A stretch of 34,016 bases of DNA from Bdellovibrio sp. (GCA_020725805.1 DYEF01000080.1:1-34016); one strand, 5' to 3'. Shown: positions 26,034 through 33,952, numbered from the stretch's first letter. A program made the numbers and translations. The notes: a model not told the origin generated them from the sequence alone.

Positions 26034-27986
26034 ATGATTAAAAACCGATTCATTCTGTTCCTTTTTGTTAGTCTTTTTATTCTCTTTTGGTCTTCAGAAA
26101 ATCTTTATTCACAAATACTCGAGACCCATATGGTGGAGATGAGAGATGGAGTAAAGCTTGCAACAGATCTGTATCTGCCATCGGATTTTTCCGGTAAACT
26201 GCCCACACTGCTTGTCAGAACTCCATATAATAAGAACGATATGAAAGATCTGGGAAATTATTTCAGTCAGTCGTATACCATTGCAGTTGTAGTTCAGGAT
26301 ATGCGCGGGAGATATGCCTCTGAGGGGAAATTCTGCTTTTTTAGGTGTGACGGGGCGGGAGACCTTCAGGACGGAGTTGATACAATTAACTGGATTAGAA
26401 ACCAGAACTGGTCCGATGGGAAGGTTGCGACCTACGGAGGTTCTGCTCTGGGAATTACCCAGTATATGCTTGCATCAACAGGGATTGATTTATCTGCTAT
26501 GGTTATAGAGATTGCAACACCCGATTTATACTCCGATATTGCCTTTCAGGGAGGTTGTTTCAGAAAGTCAGATGTGGAAGGCTGGCTGAATGCTATTAAG
26601 GAGAGCTGGGTTCTGGATGAAATGAAATCTCACATTCTTTATGACTCGTACTGGGATGTCGTCGATGTAAAGGATTCCTTTTCCAAAATTAATGTGCCTG
26701 CAATTCACAGGGGCGGATGGTATGATATCTTCCTTCAGGGGACGATTGATGCGTTTGTAGGTATACAGAAGTCTGGTGGTCCAAATGCAAAAGGGAAACA
26801 GAAATTAATAATTGGTCCGTGGATTCACAGCGGGGTTCCCCTTGAGAATACAAAGATAGGAGACCTTATCTTCCCTTCCAATGCGAAGGATATTCCTCAG
26901 GAGTGGATATCTCTTGCCCTAATCTGGCTCAATCACTATCTGGGAACTCAACCTGACCCTGACTATATCAATTCGATTCCGAACGTAATCTATTATACGA
27001 TGGGAGATGTCAAGGACAATACAGCCCCGGGTAATAAATGGCGCACTGCTGATGACTGGCCCGTACCGGCTGCCAGTATAAGAATGTATCCTGATGCACA
27101 GGGGCGTTTATCTGACAGATGCCCCGTTTCTGAAGATTCCTTCAGCCAGTATGTATATAATCCGTCAAGTCCCGTACCTACAATCGGAGGCAATAACTTA
27201 AATATTGCGGCAGGGCCGAAAGAACAGAGTAGTATCGAGAATAGGACAGATGTACTGGTTTTTACAACGGAGCCCCTTAATGAGCCAATGGAAATTACAG
27301 GAAGGGTAAAGGCTCATCTCTTTGTCTCGATTGACCAGAAGGATACTGACCTGATGGTGAGACTCTCAGATGTTTATCCTGATGGCAAATCGTATCTGAT
27401 AATGGACGGAGCTCAGCGGATTGCTGCGAGAAATTCGAGGGATAAGCTTGATTTTGTAAATTCCGGAGAGATTGTAGAAGTTGTTGTTGACCTCTGGTCG
27501 ACTTCAATAATTCTGAACAAAGGGCACAGACTCAGGATGACCGTCTCGTCTTCAAACTACCCGAGGTTCGAGAAGAATCCGAACGATGGCAGCAGTTATG
27601 GTGAAAAGAATAACCCGGTTCCGGTGACAGTAAAGTTATATCACAATCCTACATACAGGTCGTATATTGAATTGCCCGATCCGAACAAGAAGGATACAGA
27701 TATTAATTATTGCATCAGTACCGAAGATGCCGGATATGAACTTCCTGATAAGGGCATTGAAGACAGTGAGGCTCAGGAAGATATTATTTTCATAGAGGAT
27801 GTCGGATTCGATAAAGGCAATGTAGTTGATACCGGTAGTGAAGATATCATAGTTGATGTAATTACAGATTCCTCAGGCGGTAAAGATGTGATAACTTATG
27901 ACAACGTAATAACTGTAGATTCGTATAAGGAGTCTTCTGATGTATCTGATACCAAATCATCCGGTTGCTCCTGTTCTATATTTTGA
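26034..27986 (+). CDS. Secreted CocE / X-Pro dipeptidyl-peptidase-like hydrolase with acidic C-terminal tail
   Basis: A 650-residue exported alpha/beta hydrolase. GGGGAGGT lies just before the ATG at 26034. A signal peptide (residues 1-26, ending near LYSQ) is followed by the CocE/NonD fold: VEMRDGVKLATDLYLP, LVRTPYNK, VVQDMRGRYASEG, the nucleophile elbow TYGGSALG with Ser137, a GPWIHSG segment carrying the likely catalytic His, and a C-terminal jelly-roll (PLNEPMEITGRVKAHLFVS, GHRLRMTVSSSNYPRF). Such enzymes cleave esters, amides or X-Pro peptides. Unusually, the last 75 or so residues are an Asp/Val/Ser-rich tail ending SSGCSCSIF. Elsewhere in this window such linkers sit at the N-terminus after a lipobox; here there is none, so the tail may be a surface-attachment or sorting segment. 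The substrate is unknown. Confidence 0.88.
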   Translation: MIKNRFILFLFVSLFILFWSSENLYSQILETHMVEMRDGVKLATDLYLPSDFSGKLPTLLVRTPYNKNDMKDLGNYFSQSYTIAVVVQDMRGRYASEGKFCFFRCDGAGDLQDGVDTINWIRNQNWSDGKVATYGGSALGITQYMLASTGIDLSAMVIEIATPDLYSDIAFQGGCFRKSDVEGWLNAIKESWVLDEMKSHILYDSYWDVVDVKDSFSKINVPAIHRGGWYDIFLQGTIDAFVGIQKSGGPNAKGKQKLIIGPWIHSGVPLENTKIGDLIFPSNAKDIPQEWISLALIWLNHYLGTQPDPDYINSIPNVIYYTMGDVKDNTAPGNKWRTADDWPVPAASIRMYPDAQGRLSDRCPVSEDSFSQYVYNPSSPVPTIGGNNLNIAAGPKEQSSIENRTDVLVFTTEPLNEPMEITGRVKAHLFVSIDQKDTDLMVRLSDVYPDGKSYLIMDGAQRIAARNSRDKLDFVNSGEIVEVVVDLWSTSIILNKGHRLRMTVSSSNYPRFEKNPNDGSSYGEKNNPVPVTVKLYHNPTYRSYIELPDPNKKDTDINYCISTEDAGYELPDKGIEDSEAQEDIIFIEDVGFDKGNVVDTGSEDIIVDVITDSSGGKDVITYDNVITVDSYKESSDVSDTKSSGCSCSIF

Positions 27987-28004
27987 ATATTCCATGAATA
28001 TTCC

Positions 28005-28075
28005 GTAACTGGCACCAAACGCCCAAAAAGTTAAAAATATTGAGTAAAATCAACTAATTAAAGTGTAACTGGCAC
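28005..28075. repeat. Pair of 11-base direct repeats (GTAACTGGCAC)
   Basis: GTAACTGGCAC occurs at 28005-28015 and again at 28065-28075, exactly 60 bases apart, in the AT-rich gap after the hydrolase gene. The second copy is flanked by AGTG...CACT. No ORF lies between the copies. Confidence 0.6.
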
Positions 28076-28213
28076 TCTTTTTAGATGCGATTTTCTATAA
28101 AAATACCTTCCGGATTCTAATCGTTTTTTAACCGGGATTTCTGAAAATCAAAAAAATGGAACAAAAATTGCAGAGGATAAAAAAATATAAACCTTTTTGA
28201 AAGGAGTTTAGAG

Positions 28214-28942
28214 ATGAAGAAGAAGGTATTTTTTTCGGCATTGTTAATGGCTTTTGTAGCAGTGAATCTGTCCTGTGGTGCTATGGAAAAACCAGAGACC
28301 GAGGCAAACGCATTGCAAAATGAGAATTGTGTCAGTCTTGCGGATAAGCTTGATGAATGTCTGATTGATATTTGTACTACTATAAAATATTCCTGCAAGG
28401 TATGCAGCTGTATGAAGGAAGACGGGAGCGAGTGTATGTACAGTGCGCATAAGAAACTTGATGACTGCACTGAAGAAGAGAATGAAGAGGCTAAGTATAT
28501 GATTGATTCGGTTTTTTGTAGTGAATACGTGGATGATTTAAAGGAGGTATGTCCTCCACCCAAGATAAATGATTGTGATATAGAGGGCAATTATTGTGTG
28601 ACATCGGAATATAATAATGGCATTTGTGTTTTGAATCCAAATAACTATATTTATTGTAATAAGTTATGTAATAAAGTTGGCTATTCTTCAGATTGTGAAG
28701 ATAGCGATGAGATGTGCTATAACTATTATAAAGATAAGAGTGTTTGTATACGTTCCGGAGATAAGGGGGAGGGTCAGGAATGTAAATATATGACTCATTG
28801 TCAAAAAGGGAATATGTGTCTGTATGTTGAAGGAGAAGATATATCCCATTGTTATAAAGTATGTGATACTAATGCTAATTGCGGCGTTAATAAAATCTGT
28901 GTTGATACAGAACTTGGATTCAATGTTTGTGTAAACAGATAG
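28214..28942 (+). CDS. Small Cys-rich lipoprotein
   Basis: A 242-residue lipoprotein with an AAAGGAG site upstream. The signal peptide ends NLSC (Cys21). The mature part has over twenty cysteines in irregular clusters: an N-terminal helical-looking section (CVSLADKLDECLIDICTTI, then CKVCSCMKEDGSEC), and a C-terminal section of repeated C-x(4-6)-C units (EGQECKYMTHCQKGNMC, CDTNANCGVNKICVD). The C-terminal units resemble the Cys-rich mini-domains of the larger lipoproteins nearby. There is no Asp-rich linker. No enzymatic motif is visible and the function is unknown. A strong terminator follows, so it is probably a monocistronic unit or the last gene after the hydrolase. Confidence 0.85.
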   Translation: MKKKVFFSALLMAFVAVNLSCGAMEKPETEANALQNENCVSLADKLDECLIDICTTIKYSCKVCSCMKEDGSECMYSAHKKLDDCTEEENEEAKYMIDSVFCSEYVDDLKEVCPPPKINDCDIEGNYCVTSEYNNGICVLNPNNYIYCNKLCNKVGYSSDCEDSDEMCYNYYKDKSVCIRSGDKGEGQECKYMTHCQKGNMCLYVEGEDISHCYKVCDTNANCGVNKICVDTELGFNVCVNR

Positions 28943-28976
28943 ACTCAGATTGTAACCCATAGGGCGACCTCCTGAG

Positions 28977-29016
28977 ATCAGGGTCTGAAAGCTAAATTTC
29001 GGACCCTGATTGTTTT
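28977..29016 (+). terminator. Rho-independent terminator of the small Cys-rich lipoprotein gene
   Basis: ATCAGGGTCTGAAA (28977-28990) pairs with TTTCGGACCCTGAT (28997-29010), fourteen positions with a single G-U wobble, around a 6-base loop, followed by TGTTTTT. It is the strongest hairpin seen in the window. Confidence 0.92.
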
Positions 29017-29102
29017 TATCATTGATTTTGAATTTTCTGTGTTTTTAATACATTAACTCTTTCGGTTAATAATCAGTTAACCTGCCCGTCTCAAATTATT
29101 GG

Positions 29103-29131
29103 TTGATTTGAAATAGCCGATAGGCTATTAT
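29103..29131 (+). promoter_or_regulatory. Promoter of the phosphodiesterase-like gene with embedded palindrome
   Basis: TTGATT (29103-29108), a 17-base spacer, then TATTAT (29126-29131). The spacer and -10 box contain the inverted repeat AATAGCC (29112-29118) / GGCTATT (29123-29129) separated by GATA. That placement is typical of a repressor operator, because bound protein would block the -10 region. Confidence 0.6.
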
Positions 29132-29164
29132 TTTGTAGTAACTGATAAACTGAGAGGTGATTAT

Positions 29165-31492
29165 ATGCATATTACATACAGACTTGGCTTATCAGTGGAC
29201 AGATTCTTGCTTTCGCTCCTCATTTTTTACACAATCCTTTATGGTTGTTCTGAGGATGGGGCTGTCAGGGATACAGGTCCTGATACAGGAAATTTGCCTG
29301 CTGATGTTATAATTACTGATGAATTACTGAGTGATGCAGATGTCAGCAATCAGAAGAAGATAAAAGTTTCTGTAAAAAGTAATTTCATAACCGGCACCAC
29401 GGTACAGGATGTTTATATTATGTCCTTCTTCGGTGTGTTCGATGTTATGCCTGATGTAGAGAAGCTTTTGCCTAAAGCAAAATGGCAGACAGATAAAATG
29501 ATATCTCTGTTGCTTGATTACAATGAGGGGATTCTGGCCTATATCGATAATAATATGGACGGCACATTGAATGGGGGTGATTATTTCGGAATTCTGAAAC
29601 CTTCTGATATTCAGGATGGGCAGAGATATATCCTATCTATAAACTCATATATCCCTTTTGAAAGGAGAGGGGACCAGGGCTTGAACGGGAATGAAATTCA
29701 GGTCTTTGAACGGATAAAGGATGCACTTTATAGTGCAAAAGGGTTGTCTTTGATACTAACAAAAAAGGGAGATGATTATTTTGTTTATTCAAGAAGGGGG
29801 ACAATATCATTTAAAAGAATATTTTCCAACGGTAGATACGAATATCCTGTCACAGTCTTATCCGGCGCAAATCCGATTGAAAAGACTGATGATAATGCAC
29901 TTGCCACATTTTCGGAGGAGATTTCTGCCGGACACAACCCCGAAAAGACTCAATATACAAGCGCTGGTTATTCCGAAAATGATGAGAGAATATCCTTTAT
30001 CGAGGAGGAAGATACCTCGTATCCATTTGCATACGAAAGGATTGCACAACTCTTCGACGACCCGAACGCAGGAGATATTATTGGTCTTCCAATGCCTTAC
30101 GGTGACGGACTCTATGAGATAGGTGCACACGGTCATCTGGATATTACTCAGTCCCGTTCTCCGCTGATTATAGCAGGTGCGGGATTTAAAAAGGGTATTG
30201 TTTATGAAAATCCGGTCAGGGTAACGGATATAGCGCCCACTATTATCAAGGCAATGGGGGGTTCGAAAATTATAGGTGTCAACAGGTATAATCAGATTTC
30301 GGACGATAATTATTTGAGAAGACAGGATGGTGATGTAATAGAAGATATTCTCAATGGTGAAAATCCAGAATATGCAATTATTATTGTGTCAGATGGATTA
30401 TCGCATACAGAACTCAAAAGGGCTCTCAATGATTCCGGTTATAATATTCCCAATATCAGGTCGCTTCTTGAGAATGGAATCTTTTTCAGGTATGGACACA
30501 TAACCAATTTTTTCTCGGTTACAATCCCGTCTCACACAACTATCGGAACCGGACTTTATGCCGGACATCACGGAATTGTTAATAATCTCTATTATCTGCG
30601 GGAGAGGGGGAGGCTTCTGACCTTAATTGACCTTGGTGTCGGACCTGCCCAGTATCTCAGGGAAGAAGCAGAGACGATATTTGAGGCATATCACAGGAAT
30701 TTCGGAAAGTATGATTCAAAGGCAAATAAGAACGGGAAGTTCTCGGCCTCTGTAAATCAGCCCTGCACGAGGGGTGCCACTTATGCTACACTCGAATCCC
30801 TGATCTATAATTTTTCTTCATACAAATATGAGCCGCTCCCTGTCATTGAAGAACTGAAACAGGTTACCTCGGCAGATAATACGGCGGTCAATCAGATGAT
30901 ATATCTTTTTGAAAAAGGTGAACTCCCGCTGCCGAATCTTGTAATGATAAATCTGACTTCTACTGACAGTGCCGGTCACGGCTGGGGACCCCATTCCGAT
31001 ATGACAAAGAGAGTTCTTGAACAGACAGATTTCAGGGTCGGAAAGATAATCGAACTCTATAAAAATGCCGGCATCTTTGAAAAGACATTATTTGTTTTTA
31101 CTGCCGACCATGGAATGGAGATTCAGGACAGAAACCGTTCATTCGAATACAGGATTGACGGTACAGATGTAACAGTGCCGGTTCTGGATTCACTTGGAGT
31201 AAAATATATCGGCGGGCTGCCATTTATATATTTTGAAACAATGGGCTATAAAGTAGATACTCCTTTCTCTGCGGGCTCCGGTCAGTATTCATTCTCTGTC
31301 TTTGATGAAGACAGAAAATTTCCCGTAAAATCTGCGAGTATCAAAATTATTCAGGAAGGGAATCTCTCTGAATGTAAGACTGATGATAAAGGTGAATGCA
31401 CTATTAATATGAATTTGGACTCGGGAAGACTGACCATAAGGATAGAACATAGTCTGTATAACTATCTCGAAGAAGAGATAGATGTCAGATAG
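29165..31492 (+). CDS. Alkaline-phosphatase-superfamily phosphodiesterase-like lipoprotein, apparently permuted
   Basis: A 775-residue lipoprotein: signal peptide to lipobox LYGC (Cys28), a short Asp-rich linker (about 29-58), then a domain that, in order, looks reversed. Residues about 310-400 (GAHGHLDITQSRSPLIIAGA, then VTDIAPTIIKAMGG) resemble the C-terminal lobe of alkaline-phosphatase-superfamily enzymes. Residues about 405-700 resemble the N-terminal lobe: AIIIVSDGLS with metal-ligand candidate Asp410, SVTIPSHTTIGTGLYAGHHG with the likely nucleophile Thr453, STDSAGHGWGPHS, and TADHGM. The C-terminus (about 715-775) is a beta-rich module (KVSA-like SASIKIIQEGNLSECKT). It likely hydrolyses phosphodiesters or pyrophosphates at the cell surface. 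GAGAGGTGA precedes the ATG. The superfamily is clear; substrate and permutation need a structure model. Confidence 0.85.
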   Translation: MHITYRLGLSVDRFLLSLLIFYTILYGCSEDGAVRDTGPDTGNLPADVIITDELLSDADVSNQKKIKVSVKSNFITGTTVQDVYIMSFFGVFDVMPDVEKLLPKAKWQTDKMISLLLDYNEGILAYIDNNMDGTLNGGDYFGILKPSDIQDGQRYILSINSYIPFERRGDQGLNGNEIQVFERIKDALYSAKGLSLILTKKGDDYFVYSRRGTISFKRIFSNGRYEYPVTVLSGANPIEKTDDNALATFSEEISAGHNPEKTQYTSAGYSENDERISFIEEEDTSYPFAYERIAQLFDDPNAGDIIGLPMPYGDGLYEIGAHGHLDITQSRSPLIIAGAGFKKGIVYENPVRVTDIAPTIIKAMGGSKIIGVNRYNQISDDNYLRRQDGDVIEDILNGENPEYAIIIVSDGLSHTELKRALNDSGYNIPNIRSLLENGIFFRYGHITNFFSVTIPSHTTIGTGLYAGHHGIVNNLYYLRERGRLLTLIDLGVGPAQYLREEAETIFEAYHRNFGKYDSKANKNGKFSASVNQPCTRGATYATLESLIYNFSSYKYEPLPVIEELKQVTSADNTAVNQMIYLFEKGELPLPNLVMINLTSTDSAGHGWGPHSDMTKRVLEQTDFRVGKIIELYKNAGIFEKTLFVFTADHGMEIQDRNRSFEYRIDGTDVTVPVLDSLGVKYIGGLPFIYFETMGYKVDTPFSAGSGQYSFSVFDEDRKFPVKSASIKIIQEGNLSECKTDDKGECTINMNLDSGRLTIRIEHSLYNYLEEEIDVR

Positions 31493-31756
31493 TAATATTT
31501 TGTCCTTAAGGAGAGAGGAGCTTTTCTCATCAATATACAATTAAAAAGCATCAATTATGATTGACAAAATTATATTTACGAATCAGAATAGTAGATAGAT
31601 TATGATTATAAATAATAGTTTGATGTTTTTCTAAATATAGAGTATGTACGCAATACGGATAGGAAGGAGTTAATCTGTAGGTATTTTGATTAAAAGAAAC
31701 AGCACTAATAAACTGCTCGTTGTGGGTGGTTTTTTTTCTAAACAGGAGTAATAAGA
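31493..31756. other. Boundary region of the restriction-modification module
   Basis: AT-rich DNA with no ORF. A weak GAGA...TCTC hairpin at about 31511-31528 is not a convincing terminator. Further right lies a candidate promoter of the methyltransferase gene. A T8 run at 31730-31737 precedes the ribosome binding site. Confidence 0.4.
31561..31589 (+). promoter_or_regulatory. Candidate promoter of the restriction-modification genes
   Basis: A perfect TTGACA (31561-31566) with a 17-base spacer to CAGAAT (31584-31589), which matches the -10 consensus at four of six positions. It would give a long leader (about 160 bases) before the ATG at 31757. A second, weaker candidate is TTGATG (31620-31625), 17 bases, TATGTA. 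Confidence 0.35.
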
Positions 31757-32743
31757 ATGAGTGACAATTTGACATTAAAATCTTCTCGAAAGCATCATAA
31801 AGATAAGAATGTTGCCGAAGATGCTCTGGCTTATAATATACCATCTGCAATTTATTCAACCAACAACAAGTATTTCCAAAAAAAATTACCAATTATAGGG
31901 TTACGAACATGCCAATGTAAGAATGGAAAGCTTAATTGTATGACTCCAAAAGAATGGATTCGTTCACAATTAGGTGTATGGCAATTTTATTATGAAAAAC
32001 GAGACATTCGTGACAAATCTGTTCATCCAGCTACTTTTCCCATTTCTTTATGTAAAAAGGTTATTCAGCTTTTCACTCATGAAGGTGAAATTGTCTTGGA
32101 CCCATTTGTCGGTAGTGGTACAACGTTAGTTGCTGCAAAAGATCTTAACAGAAATGCTGTCGGGTTTGATTTGCAGTCCAAATATGTTGAAATATGCTCA
32201 TCTCGATTGAATGTTGAGAATAATCTGTTCAATAAATCTCTTCAAATTGCTATTCAGGATGATGCAAGAAACATTCCTTTATACTTTGAAAAAGAGTCTA
32301 TTTCCCTTATCTGGACATCTCCTCCTTATGCAAATCTACTAAATCGTAAACGCAAAAATAAGTCTCGTCGCGATAGAAATAATGAACAACTTAACAAAGT
32401 TGAACAATATTCCCAAGATCCGCGAGATTTAGGAACAATGCCTATTGAAGATTATTCGAAAAATATGGGTGACATATTTGAAGGGCTTTTACCCCTATTA
32501 AAACCTAAAGGTCATTGTGTTATTAATGTTCCGGATATGTGGTGGGAAAATAAGAGAATCACTATCCATGTTTCACTTATTAACGAATTACGGATGCGTG
32601 GTTATGAACTAAGAAATATTATAATTTGGGACCGAACGAATATAGTTAATAATATTGGAATCTTCGGTTGGCCTAGTAATTATATAACTATGGGAGTTAC
32701 TTTTGAATATCTACTAGATTTTTGGCGGCCTCCACATATTTAA
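31757..32743 (+). CDS. Type II DNA methyltransferase, probably N4-cytosine
   Basis: A 328-residue modification enzyme. A motif X-like HPATFPISL (about 95-103) precedes motif I, LDPFVGSGTTL, with DPFVGSGTT at residues 115-123, then the acidic GFDLQSKYVEI (motif II), DDARNIP (motif III), and motif IV TSPPY at residues 187-191. SPPY is the usual catalytic motif of N4-cytosine methyltransferases. The order is X-I-IV without a long insert between I and IV. It lies 18 bases before a MvaI/BcnI-type endonuclease gene, and methyltransferases of those systems are N4-C enzymes (established for MvaI and BcnI), so it should protect the same site. AGGAG lies 8 bases before the ATG. Arginine codons are often CGT/CGA/CGC (for example CGTAAACGC, TCTCGTCGC), unlike the AGA/AGG use of most neighbours, suggesting transfer. 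Confidence 0.9.
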   Translation: MSDNLTLKSSRKHHKDKNVAEDALAYNIPSAIYSTNNKYFQKKLPIIGLRTCQCKNGKLNCMTPKEWIRSQLGVWQFYYEKRDIRDKSVHPATFPISLCKKVIQLFTHEGEIVLDPFVGSGTTLVAAKDLNRNAVGFDLQSKYVEICSSRLNVENNLFNKSLQIAIQDDARNIPLYFEKESISLIWTSPPYANLLNRKRKNKSRRDRNNEQLNKVEQYSQDPRDLGTMPIEDYSKNMGDIFEGLLPLLKPKGHCVINVPDMWWENKRITIHVSLINELRMRGYELRNIIIWDRTNIVNNIGIFGWPSNYITMGVTFEYLLDFWRPPHI

Positions 32744-32761
32744 CGAAAAGAGGGGCATTGA

Positions 32762-33544
32762 ATGAAAATATTGACAAAAGATGATTTAATTTCCGCTCTT
32801 AGAGAAATTAGAAACAAAGGATGGATTAGAAATGCTCGACCTGGCAATGCAGGTGGCGTGGGTAACACTCTTGAAGATTTACTCGGAATCGCAGAAAATA
32901 ATCTTCCAATCCCTAATGCGGCTGAATGGGAATTGAAATGTCAACGTGAAGACACCACTTCTTTGACTACCTTGTTTCATTGTGAGCCTTCTCCACGAGC
33001 TTTTAACTTTGTTCCATCCATACTTTTGCCTAAATATGGCTGGAAACATAAACTTGCAGGTTTTAAATATCCTAAGACAGAAATGAGTTTCCGTCAAACG
33101 ATAAATGCATTAAACCGAACTGATCGCGGTTTCGGAATTGTGGTTGATTATAATGAAAAAAAAGTTACTGTTTCATTTGATGCTTCATTTGTAGATGAAA
33201 GACATCGTTCTTGGCTTGAATCTGTAAAAACTAGAGCTGGTTTGGGCGAAATTTCTCCACAACCATACTGGGGTTTTGATGACCTTTTCCATAAAGCAGG
33301 GACGAAGCTTCATAATTGCTTTTATATTCAGGCTGACGTAAGACGAGAAGGTAAAATTGAATTTTTTCATTACAAAAAAATCCAAATGCTTTTTTCATTA
33401 TCGCTTGATAAATTTATTAAGGCAATTGATGAAGGTTTTATTCTCGTAGATTTTGATGCTCGTACTGGACACAATCACGGAACAAAATTTCGTCTTCGTC
33501 AAGACAAACTGCCTTTTCTCTACTCGCAAATTATTGATATTTAG
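32762..33544 (+). CDS. MvaI/BcnI-family type II restriction endonuclease
   Basis: A 260-residue predicted nuclease. The N-terminal block RNKGWIRNARPGNAGGVGNT, then LEDLLGIAENN and the EWELKCQRE segment match the MvaI/BcnI family, which cuts CCWGG or CCSGG type sites. Candidate catalytic residues are Glu38, Glu57 and Lys59 (E-L-K). At the position where MvaI has an Asp five residues before the catalytic Glu (from memory, D50/E55/K57), this protein has Asn52, so activity is uncertain; Glu55 might compensate. GAGGGG precedes the ATG. The rest (SPRAFNFVPSILLPKYGWKH; ARTGHNHGTKFRLR) also fits the family. Codon use matches the methyltransferase gene and differs from the host. The pair probably transcribes together; no controller gene is seen. 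Confidence 0.85.
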   Translation: MKILTKDDLISALREIRNKGWIRNARPGNAGGVGNTLEDLLGIAENNLPIPNAAEWELKCQREDTTSLTTLFHCEPSPRAFNFVPSILLPKYGWKHKLAGFKYPKTEMSFRQTINALNRTDRGFGIVVDYNEKKVTVSFDASFVDERHRSWLESVKTRAGLGEISPQPYWGFDDLFHKAGTKLHNCFYIQADVRREGKIEFFHYKKIQMLFSLSLDKFIKAIDEGFILVDFDARTGHNHGTKFRLRQDKLPFLYSQIIDI

Positions 33545-33610
33545 CAATCTTTGCCATCTTTGGTTTCGGTGTAATGAAAAAGGCACCGATTAAAAAAGAG
33601 ATAAGAATTG

Positions 33611-33639
33611 GCGCAAGAACATTGCGCTTCGCTCGCAAT
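33611..33639. repeat. Two overlapping hairpins sharing one arm
   Basis: GCGCAA (33611-33616) can pair with TTGCGC (33622-33627) around a 5-base loop, and ATTGCG (33621-33626) can instead pair with CGCAAT (33634-33639) around a 7-base loop. The middle segment is common to both, so the two structures exclude each other. Confidence 0.6.
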
Positions 33640-33728
33640 ACGTGTAGCCTAACAGCCGAAGCCATAATGTTCGCTTTGACAATAAACAGCGCCTATATGT
33701 TCTGAGTTTTCCAATAAGCCAAATGGTG

Positions 33729-33752
33729 TAAGTTATATAATAAGTTATATAA
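33729..33752. repeat. Two tandem copies of a 12-base AT-rich unit
   Basis: TAAGTTATATAA occurs twice without a gap. It may only reflect slippage in AT-rich DNA. Confidence 0.7.
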
Positions 33753-33924
33753 ATTCGTATAAAAATTCAGGAACAGCTTTTAACTTATTGAATTTAACTA
33801 TGTTTTAAGGATAGGTGTTAGGTATGGAGATGTAAAGGAAAGTGCCTTAAGTAAGAATATCTTTTTTTAGATTTATGAAAAATTTCGGGATATTTCCGGA
33901 TATTAAGTTTTTTTCAGATGTGAC

Positions 33925-33952
33925 TTGACATATAAAATTAAATGTGTAATAA
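33925..33952 (+). promoter_or_regulatory. Promoter of the initiator tRNA gene
   Basis: TTGACA (33925-33930), a 16-base spacer, then TAATAA (33947-33952). Transcription would start about eight bases before the mature 5' end of the tRNA at 33967, a usual arrangement for a stable-RNA promoter. Confidence 0.7.

Larger units (their letters stand above)
33545..33924. other. Intergenic region between the restriction-modification genes and the tRNA gene
   Basis: No ORF with a start site is apparent. It contains, in order: TCGGTG (33566-33571) with CACCGA (33584-33589), a 6-base stem without a T-run and so only a weak terminator candidate; overlapping hairpins at 33611-33639; CCTAACA (33648-33654), which is repeated inverted as TGTTAGG at 33816-33822; and two tandem copies of TAAGTTATATAA (33729-33752). 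The right end carries the tRNA promoter. Confidence 0.55.

Noticed and set aside
33647-33823. Functional integron attC site
   Set aside because: The outer core boxes fit, but the sequences next to them are not complementary, the length is excessive and no integrase gene is visible.
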